From: Chloroflexi bacterium UBA4733
GTDB taxonomy: Bacteria > Chloroflexota > UBA4733
Direction: 5' to 3'
NCBI GenBank assembly: GCA_002404055.1
Contig: DHIZ01000371.1
Coordinates: 27,120-34,681 of the forward strand
DNA length: 7,562 nt
Below are positions 1-5,135 of this stretch, in pieces. The first letter of the stretch is position 1; each line of letters begins with the position of its first letter. The position numbers and the translations under genes are program-made. The notes beneath the pieces were generated by a model. That model had not been told where the DNA came from and did no database searches. It worked only from the letters and a program-made list of their open reading frames with translations.

Positions 1-63
1 CGTTCCCCACCCCGCGAATACCGTGTGCAGGATACGCGCGCCACGTCGTTCGGTCTGTATCAT
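1..63 (-). CDS. Possible start of a divergent gene, cut by the left edge
   Basis: Reading leftward from an ATG at 63-61, the frame stays open to the edge for 21 codons and begins MIQTERRGARILHTVFAG. An AGGTG at 75-71 sits 7 bases before this ATG, which favours it over the in-frame ATG at 69-67. The fragment has a short basic N-terminus followed by a hydrophobic stretch, as expected for a membrane protein beginning its first helix. It is too short to identify. A divergent heme A synthase (ctaA/COX15) would fit beside ctaB, but that is a guess from context and not from the residues. The opposite strand is also open in one frame up to 201, but its translation (rich in Cys, Gly and His) does not look like a protein. 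Confidence 0.35.
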   Translation of the reverse strand, partial: MIQTERRGARILHTVFAGWGT

Positions 64-147
64 GATCATGCACCTGGCGGCGGCGGTTCGTGGTACTGTT
101 GCCAGGCAGGACGGGACGCGCAGAGCGATCCGGCTAAGAGAGCGGCG

Positions 148-163
148 TGGCACAATGGTTGCA
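148..163 (+). promoter_or_regulatory. Sigma-54-like -24/-12 promoter match upstream of ctaB
   Basis: TGGCAC (148-153), 5 bases, then TTGCA (159-163) matches the RpoN consensus TGGCAC-N5-TTGCW in sequence and spacing. Transcription would start near 174, about 20 bases before the ctaB start. Most Chloroflexota are thought to lack RpoN, so this could be chance. No convincing sigma-70 -35/-10 pair was found in the same spacer. Confidence 0.25.
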
Positions 164-181
164 ACGTGAAGAATTGGCATA

Positions 182-187
182 AGAGGG
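182..187 (+). promoter_or_regulatory. Ribosome binding site for ctaB (TTG start)
   Basis: AGAGGG at 182-187 lies 7 bases before the TTG at 195. An in-frame TAA at 180-182 closes the frame just upstream, so 195 is the first possible start, and the binding site supports it. Confidence 0.6.
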
Positions 188-194
188 CAGTCGC

Positions 195-1247
195 TTGCTA
201 GGATCAGTCGCGCACTGGCTCATCCCGGCCGGCTACGGGGGCGGATCGAGTCTCGCTGACCTTGCCTTTGGCGCGGTGGTGCTGCTGTTTTTCGCGCTTA
301 CCCTCTGGTATCTCACCTTCCGTCCCCATCGACGGCCGGCGAGCGGCCCGAGCGGCCCGGCCTCCTGGCGGCGGTCCGTGGCGGTCTACCTTAGCCTGAT
401 GAAGCCGCGCATCATCCCGTTGCTGCTCATCCCCACCGGCGCCGCCATGCTGATTGCCGAAAGGGTGCAGCCGGTGCCGATGCCGCTGTTCATGCGCATC
501 TTCGTGCTGACTTTGATCGGCGGTACGCTGGCCGCTTGCGGCGCGCACGTGTTCAACGGCTATATCGACAGGGATCTTGATGCGAAGATGCGCCGCACGC
601 GGGCACGGGCCTTCCCTACCGGGCGGGTGAGCACCGTCCCTGCCCTGGCTTTTGGGGCAGGTCTTACCTTCACCGCAATTGTCCTGCTGGGGCTTACCGT
701 CAACTGGCTGGCAGCGGCACTGGCCCTCGCCGGCAACCTCTTCTACGTGCTGGTCTACTCGCTCTGGCTGAAGCGTACTACGCCCCAGAACATCGTCATC
801 GGCGGCGCGGCCGGCGCGGTACCGCCTCTGGTCGGCTGGGCCGCCGTGACGCACCAGATCGGCTTGCCGGCCATCCTGCTCTTCGCCATTATCTATTTCT
901 GGACGCCCGCCCACTTCTGGGCATTGGCCCTGGTGCGCGAGGAGGACTATCGTGCGGCCGGCGTGCCGATGCTGCCGGTCGTGCGTGGCCGCGCGGAGAC
1001 GCGGCGGCAGATCGTCCGTTACACGGTGTTGCTGTGCGCTACCACGGTCGCGCTATTCTGGACACACTCGATGGGCGTCTTTTACCTCGTCGCTGCGGCA
1101 GTGCTCGGCGGCATTTTCCTGGTCAAGGCCTGGCAGTTGCTGCGGGGAGCCGACACGGCGCGAGCCTGGGGGCTTTTCAAGTATTCCAACATGTACCTGG
1201 CCCTGCTCTATGGGGCGATGGTGGTTGACCGACTACTGCCGCATTAG
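195..1247 (+). CDS. ctaB: Protoheme IX farnesyltransferase (heme O synthase)
   Basis: This integral membrane UbiA-family prenyltransferase transfers a farnesyl group from farnesyl diphosphate to heme B, giving heme O, the precursor of heme A for aa3/ba3-type oxidases. Family marks are clear. The prenyl-diphosphate-binding Asp-rich motif is N121-x3-D125-x3-D129 followed by AKMRRT. The second conserved region is LKRTTPQNIVIGG with AGAVPPLVGW (about 192-215). The CtaB signature FWTPAHFWALAL is at 236-247, followed by EEDYRAAGVPMLPVV. The core begins near LMKPRIIPL (68-76) and has about eight or nine hydrophobic helices. The protein is 350 residues, longer than the usual 280-310, because of about 60 extra N-terminal residues holding one more predicted helix (about 20-42) and a basic loop. 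The start is a TTG with a binding site at 182-187. It stops with TAG, 21 bases from the end of the convergent small membrane gene. No oxidase subunit genes lie in the window. Confidence 0.93.
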   Translation: MLGSVAHWLIPAGYGGGSSLADLAFGAVVLLFFALTLWYLTFRPHRRPASGPSGPASWRRSVAVYLSLMKPRIIPLLLIPTGAAMLIAERVQPVPMPLFMRIFVLTLIGGTLAACGAHVFNGYIDRDLDAKMRRTRARAFPTGRVSTVPALAFGAGLTFTAIVLLGLTVNWLAAALALAGNLFYVLVYSLWLKRTTPQNIVIGGAAGAVPPLVGWAAVTHQIGLPAILLFAIIYFWTPAHFWALALVREEDYRAAGVPMLPVVRGRAETRRQIVRYTVLLCATTVALFWTHSMGVFYLVAAAVLGGIFLVKAWQLLRGADTARAWGLFKYSNMYLALLYGAMVVDRLLPH

Positions 1248-1268
1248 CTGCGGGTTGGATGGGCGCTG

Positions 1269-1529
1269 TTAGAGGACGATGCCTGAGGCCATGCCGAGGC
1301 GGAAGGTGGCGATCAGGGCGAAGGCCAGCAGCAACGGCACGATCACGACGTTGAGGTAGCGGGTGGCGGAGGCGATTTCGGGGCGGGCGCTGCTGATGAG
1401 GACTTCCTTCTCCAGAAGGAAGACGATCAAGAGGATCAGCGCGGCGATGCCGATGGCGGCGGCGGCGGACAGCGAGGAAATGCTCGAAGTGACAGCGGTG
1501 ATTGTGGCCGTTGTCACTGCTGAACTCAT
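1269..1529 (-). CDS. Small two-helix membrane protein, unknown function
   Basis: This is an 86-residue protein that I do not recognise. Its N-terminus is rich in Ser, Thr and Ala (about 1-24). It is followed by a strongly hydrophobic helix (about 22-39, ending FLLEKE), a short polar loop with SSARPEIASATRY, and a second helix (about 60-80, VVIVPLLLAFALIATF). The likely topology is a hairpin in the cytoplasmic membrane. The frame stays open upstream to 1775, but the longer version would overlap the divergent gene and its extra residues look non-coding. The ATG at 1529-1527 has a good binding site (GAGGGAG, 1545-1539) at 9 bases, so I chose it. It stops with TAA. It faces away from the phosphodiesterase-like gene across a 124-base spacer and converges on ctaB. 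A role as a small partner of an envelope enzyme is possible but unsupported. Confidence 0.72.
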   Translation of the reverse strand: MSSAVTTATITAVTSSISSLSAAAAIGIAALILLIVFLLEKEVLISSARPEIASATRYLNVVIVPLLLAFALIATFRLGMASGIVL

Positions 1530-1538
1530 CGAAGACTG

Positions 1539-1545
1539 CTCCCTC
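1539..1545 (-). promoter_or_regulatory. Ribosome binding site of the small membrane protein
   Basis: The minus strand reads GAGGGAG here, 9 bases before the ATG at 1529-1527. It decides the short (86-residue) start over the longer open frame. Confidence 0.6.
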
Positions 1546-1597
1546 GTCTGGACGTATCCTCCGTCCACATTGAAACTATAGGTCCGTTGAGTTACCG

Positions 1598-1610
1598 GGC
1601 GTCTTACGCC
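1598..1610. promoter_or_regulatory. Short inverted repeat in the divergent spacer
   Basis: GGCGT-CTT-ACGCC is a perfect 5-base inverted repeat with a 3-base centre. It lies between the divergent small membrane gene and the phosphodiesterase-like gene. It could be a protein-binding site or a leader hairpin of the plus-strand gene; at this length in GC-rich DNA chance is quite possible. TATAGT on the minus strand (1580-1575) resembles a -10 box for the small gene, but no matching -35 box was found. Confidence 0.22.
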
Positions 1611-1641
1611 AACGTTGTGGCGAACGTAACGATTTGCCGGG

Positions 1642-1649
1642 AAGGGGAG
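1642..1649 (+). promoter_or_regulatory. Ribosome binding site of the phosphodiesterase-like gene
   Basis: AAGGGGAG at 1642-1649 precedes two adjacent GTG codons, at 1654 (4 bases away) and 1657 (7 bases away). The spacing slightly favours 1657. The two versions differ by one residue. Confidence 0.6.
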
Positions 1650-1653
1650 CGCC

Positions 1654-3000
1654 GTGGTGCATAAAGGTCCTATTCGGCTGGTGGTCATTGGCCTGGACGG
1701 CGCTGCCCCGTCCCTGGTGCTCGACCGTTTTCGAGCGTCCGTGCCGGCGCTGACCGAGTTTGCTGCCCACGCCATCTACGGCGAGTTGGAGTCGACCATC
1801 CCAGCCACGACGCTCCCCGACTGGCCGGCGCTCTTCACTGGCCGCGACCCGGGCGAGCTTGGCATCTACGGCACCCGGCAGCGAGTCGCCCACAATTACG
1901 TAGCGCCGGTACCCGTCACGTCGCGCGCCGTCCCGCCGATCGCCCTCTGGGATGTCGTTGGGCAGTTTGGAGACACCTCGATCGTCATCGGCGCCCCGCC
2001 GGGGTACCCGCCACGGCCATTACGCGGCGTGGCCGTCGCCTGCGCCATGACGCCGCCGGACGCCAGCGTCTTCACCTACCCGCCGGAACTGAGCACGCGG
2101 CTACGGGCCGACGGGTTCCAGTTCGACCTGCGCGAGCCTGCTGGCGGCGATGCCGCGCTGCTGCTGCTGCACGCGGCGGACGTGACGCGGCAACGCTTCA
2201 GCCTGCTGCGGAAGCTCCTGGTGACGGAGCCCTGGCGCCTGGCGATTCTGGTCGACCCGACGCTCGACCGTTTGCAGCGCACACACTGGCAGGAGCCGGA
2301 AGTGGTGCAGCAGCACTATGCGGTCATCGACGCCGAGATTGGCCGCCTGTTGGCGCAGCTCGACCCGGCGACTGTCGTCGCCATCGTCTCCAGCCACGGG
2401 GGGCGCGCGTCGCGCGGCAGTTTCGCCATCAACGACTGGCTCCAGCGCGAGGGCTACCTCGCGTTCGCGAACGGTGGACCGGCGGCGGTGACCCCTCTGG
2501 ATCAGGCCGGCGTCGACTGGGGCCGCACCCAGGCCTGGGCGGAAGGCGGACCGGCGGTGCGCATCATGCTCAACGTCGAGGGCCGCGAGCCGGCGGGCGC
2601 CGTTGCGCCTCGGCGCTACGAGCAAGTGCGTAACGAGATCAAGCGCAAGCTGGAGGCGCTGATCGGGCCGGACGGTAGGACGATGGCAAACCGCGCCTAC
2701 AAGCCGGAGGAGGTCTACCGCCTGACGCGTCGCGTGGCGCCGGACCTCATCGGCGCCCTGGGCAGCATGGCCTTCCGCGCCGCCGGCAACCTTGGTCACC
2801 AGGATCTGTTCCTGCCTGCCGTGCCGGGAGTTTCCAGCGGCAACAACAGCGACCGCGGCCTGTTCATGCTGCGCTGGCCCCAGCACGGGCCGAACGGCCG
2901 CCGGGATGGCATTCGCGTGCTGGACGTCTACCCCACGATCCTGACGGCTCTGGGGTTGCCTGTTCCGGAGGATCTCACGGGCCAGGCGCTGGTGGGGTAG
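1654..3000 (+). CDS. Type I phosphodiesterase-like protein with altered metal site
   Basis: This 448-residue protein belongs to the alkaline phosphatase superfamily (type I phosphodiesterase/nucleotide pyrophosphatase type). It opens with RLVVIGLDGAAP, where D14 is the usual first metal ligand. The nucleophile region is TLPDWPALFTGRDPGELGIYG, where T53 aligns with the catalytic Thr. The C-terminal end LDVYPTILTALGLPVPEDLTG (423-443) is the standard closing motif. The family's other metal ligands look altered. The usual D-x3-H reads D205-RLQ-R209, the usual SDHG reads S246-S247-H248-G249, and the late GxH before a GIF-like strand reads G396-N397-N398. Active members hydrolyse phosphodiesters or transfer phospho-groups on nucleotides, lipids or glycans. 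This one may be weakly active, may bind without catalysis, or may use one metal. No signal peptide or membrane helix is visible, so it is probably cytoplasmic. The start is GTG 1654 or 1657. It converges on the glycosyltransferase gene. Confidence 0.85.
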   Translation: MVHKGPIRLVVIGLDGAAPSLVLDRFRASVPALTEFAAHAIYGELESTIPATTLPDWPALFTGRDPGELGIYGTRQRVAHNYVAPVPVTSRAVPPIALWDVVGQFGDTSIVIGAPPGYPPRPLRGVAVACAMTPPDASVFTYPPELSTRLRADGFQFDLREPAGGDAALLLLHAADVTRQRFSLLRKLLVTEPWRLAILVDPTLDRLQRTHWQEPEVVQQHYAVIDAEIGRLLAQLDPATVVAIVSSHGGRASRGSFAINDWLQREGYLAFANGGPAAVTPLDQAGVDWGRTQAWAEGGPAVRIMLNVEGREPAGAVAPRRYEQVRNEIKRKLEALIGPDGRTMANRAYKPEEVYRLTRRVAPDLIGALGSMAFRAAGNLGHQDLFLPAVPGVSSGNNSDRGLFMLRWPQHGPNGRRDGIRVLDVYPTILTALGLPVPEDLTGQALVG

Positions 3001-3005
3001 GGGAA

Positions 3006-3038
3006 CAGGGCCGCGACGCGGAACGTCCCGACGCCCTG
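3006..3038. terminator. Weak candidate hairpin between convergent genes
   Basis: CAGGGC (3006-3011) pairs with GCCCTG (3033-3038), and an inner GGA/TCC can pair around ACG. It lies in the 41-base gap between the ends of the phosphodiesterase-like gene and the glycosyltransferase gene, where a bidirectional terminator would be expected. There is no T-tract on either side and the middle is unpaired, so support is limited. Confidence 0.3.
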
Positions 3039-3041
3039 CTA

Positions 3042-5135
3042 TCATGGCGACCCCACACTCACGCTCCCCAGCGGAATCTCACCGCCGAGGCTTTCGCCGT
3101 GCGGGCCGCGCACGGGGAACACCTGAAAGCCGGCCACGATGTAGACCCCGGTGACGAGCGTGTAGCGGCCGGGGGCCAGCGGGGCGTGGAACTGGGGGGT
3201 AAACCAGGTGAGGAGGCGGTCGCCGGCTTGCCAGGAGCCGGCGGCCTCGCCCAGGGCGTCCTGCTGGGCGAGCGTTTTGCGCGCCGGATCATAAAGGTGT
3301 ACGAAGATCTTGATCGGCTGCCTGGCATAGGGCGCTGGATCACTGACGGACCAGGCAAGGTTCACGGTCAGGGGCCCAGAGGGGCCGGCAAGCGTGGTCT
3401 GCGCCGCCGTGAGCGCCAGCCCCGACCCGACCTGGAACGGGCCGACCGGCTGCAGTGTCGGGACCAGGCTTCGTGCATCGCGTTGCAGTTGGTTCGGCGT
3501 CAGGCTGAGGATGGTGTAGGCCGGCGCGGTGACGGGCAGGGGCTGACTGGTCGCGCCAGCGCCATGGAGGGCTGCGTAGGCGGGGTTATTGGAACTGGTG
3601 AAGAGATAGGTTGCGCCTCGGGCGGCGGCCGGCAATGGCAGGGCTTGGTCCGGCAGGACCAGCGGCGCTAGCGGGGCGATCCCGGCCGCGACGAGGTAGC
3701 CATACACGGCGAGCACGTCGCCGTCGGTGGCCATGACGAAGGCGCGATGGTCGCTGCCGGTTGGCGAATTGCCGCGCAAGGCCTGCGCCGCCTGCAAGCT
3801 ATATCGTAATGGCGTACCGTAATCGCCGCCTGTCGTGTGTACGCTCAACTGGTGGTCGAAGGACAGCAAGCGCAGCAGCGAGGCCAGCGCAAGCACTGCG
3901 GCGAGGGCCGCCGGCGCCCCAGACACGACCCAGGCCGGTAGACGGGCGGCGCGCAGCAGGCGCCCCAGCGCGCTGACGCCGATACCCACGAGCAGCAACA
4001 GCAGGGGCAGCAGGAAGACGAGGTAGTGTGGGTAGACCGGCGCGGCGCTGCGCATAATGACCAGCGGTGGCGGGAGTACCAGCAGCAGCAGCGTGGCAGC
4101 GGCAACTCGCGATGTGCCGCGTTTCCGCCCGGCTGCCGCTTGCTCGCCACTGCTCGAACGTAATGCCGACCGTCTGGTAGCCCCGGATGACACAACGGCT
4201 TGCTCCTCGCTGTTCGGACGCACGAGCTGGAACAGGCACGCGCCGATGCCGGTAAGGCCAAGAAAAAGGACTGCCCAGTCCAGCGGGCTGCTGCCGGACA
4301 GCGGCGGCCGCTCCTGCGCGGCGAGGGCGGAAAAGAACAGTTGCGGATTCCAGCCGGCCGTCAACCACCAGAGGTCGCGCCAGGGTACGAAGGCCAGCGA
4401 CGGCTGCGCGCCGACCTGGTTGGCCATGCCGCGTACATCAGCGAACTGGTGCTGTTGCTCGTAGACGGCGTAGGGGAGCAACAGCAGGGCGAAGCCCAAC
4501 AGTCCGGCCAGCAAGCCTCCCCAGGCAGGGACGCGCCGCCAGGGCAGGCGTCGCGCGAAGACGGCCAGCAGCACCACCGTCGCTGGGATGAGCACGATGG
4601 CCGCCTGGTGAAGTTGCACCAGCACGGCCAGCGCCACCAGGGCCGCCGCCAGCCACCAGCCCTGCCCGTCGGCCAGTCCCAGGGCCAGGCCGGCGAAGAG
4701 CAGCACGGTGAACGGCGGCATGGCGTCGGGCGCCCAGATTTTGCGGGAGTAATGGACGGCCAATGGGCCGACGGCATAGAGGATGGTCGCCACCAGCGCC
4801 GCCAGTTCGCCGAACAGCCGGCGGCCCGCCAGATAGAGGCCGCCGGCGGCCAGCGTGTTCAATGCCGTGAAGAAGCCGGTGACGACCAGCGGCGACGCCG
4901 ACAGCAGCACAGGCAGGGCGGCCAGGTAGACCATGATGGGCGGGTTATGGAAGCCGCCGGAGGTGAGGATGCTGGTCTGCGGGACGATGTGGTGGTACAC
5001 GAGGTCGAGCGCCAGCGTCGAGACCTGCGCTTCGTCGTACTTGAACTCGACAAGGTCAAAGAGGGCGAAGCGGCAGACGGCGGCCAGCAGCAGGCAGAGG
5101 GTCGCCAGCAGGGCGGTGCGGCGGTGGAGGCTCAC
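3042..5135 (-). CDS. Polytopic GT-C membrane glycosyltransferase (GT39/ArnT-like)
   Basis: This 697-residue protein has about ten membrane helices in its first 425 residues and a non-membrane C-terminal part. The first helix (about 8-27) is followed by FDLVEFKYDEAQ, where D34-E35 is the acidic pair typical of GT-C enzymes using lipid-linked sugars. Then comes GGFHNPPIMVYLAALP (60-75), the familiar H/K-x-PP loop. VHYSRKIWAPDAMPPF (127-142) and VYPHYLVFLLPLL (367-379) also fit the PMT_2/ArnT-like fold. The C-terminus (about 560-697: IFVHLYDP, LAPGRYTLVTGVY) resembles a beta-sandwich tail common in Chloroflexota membrane proteins. It probably moves a sugar from a polyprenyl-phosphate donor onto an envelope acceptor outside the membrane; donor and acceptor cannot be read. 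A polar Ser/Arg-rich segment (about 306-345) interrupts the membrane region and contains a 20-residue-spaced repeat. The GTG start overlaps the selB stop (GTGA), with only a weak AAGG before it, suggesting translational coupling. It ends with tandem stops TGA-TAG. Confidence 0.85.
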   Translation of the reverse strand: MSLHRRTALLATLCLLLAAVCRFALFDLVEFKYDEAQVSTLALDLVYHHIVPQTSILTSGGFHNPPIMVYLAALPVLLSASPLVVTGFFTALNTLAAGGLYLAGRRLFGELAALVATILYAVGPLAVHYSRKIWAPDAMPPFTVLLFAGLALGLADGQGWWLAAALVALAVLVQLHQAAIVLIPATVVLLAVFARRLPWRRVPAWGGLLAGLLGFALLLLPYAVYEQQHQFADVRGMANQVGAQPSLAFVPWRDLWWLTAGWNPQLFFSALAAQERPPLSGSSPLDWAVLFLGLTGIGACLFQLVRPNSEEQAVVSSGATRRSALRSSSGEQAAAGRKRGTSRVAAATLLLLVLPPPLVIMRSAAPVYPHYLVFLLPLLLLLVGIGVSALGRLLRAARLPAWVVSGAPAALAAVLALASLLRLLSFDHQLSVHTTGGDYGTPLRYSLQAAQALRGNSPTGSDHRAFVMATDGDVLAVYGYLVAAGIAPLAPLVLPDQALPLPAAARGATYLFTSSNNPAYAALHGAGATSQPLPVTAPAYTILSLTPNQLQRDARSLVPTLQPVGPFQVGSGLALTAAQTTLAGPSGPLTVNLAWSVSDPAPYARQPIKIFVHLYDPARKTLAQQDALGEAAGSWQAGDRLLTWFTPQFHAPLAPGRYTLVTGVYIVAGFQVFPVRGPHGESLGGEIPLGSVSVGSP
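4138..4220. repeat. Imperfect direct repeat, 23-base copies spaced by 60
   Basis: Copies at 4138-4160 and 4198-4220 match at 18 of 23 bases; both begin GCTTGCTC and end with CG. The period is exactly 60 bases, so the frame is kept. On the coding (minus) strand they encode RPNSEEQA and RSSSGEQA, 20 residues apart. The block lies in a polar loop between two membrane helices of the glycosyltransferase. It may be a decayed tandem duplication or part of an inserted repeat element. Confidence 0.5.

Noticed and set aside
204..914. Open frame of 236 codons opposite ctaB
   Set aside because: Its composition is that of a reverse-strand shadow (Arg/Gly/Gln/His-rich), and ctaB on the other strand is certain.
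1530..1775. N-terminal extension of the small membrane protein
   Set aside because: It would overlap the divergent gene, has no binding site, and the extra residues are not protein-like; the ATG at 1529 has a good site.
2101..3045. Open frame of 314 codons on the minus strand
   Set aside because: It is antisense to the phosphodiesterase-like gene, and its Arg/Val/Ala/Gln-rich product has no recognisable domain.
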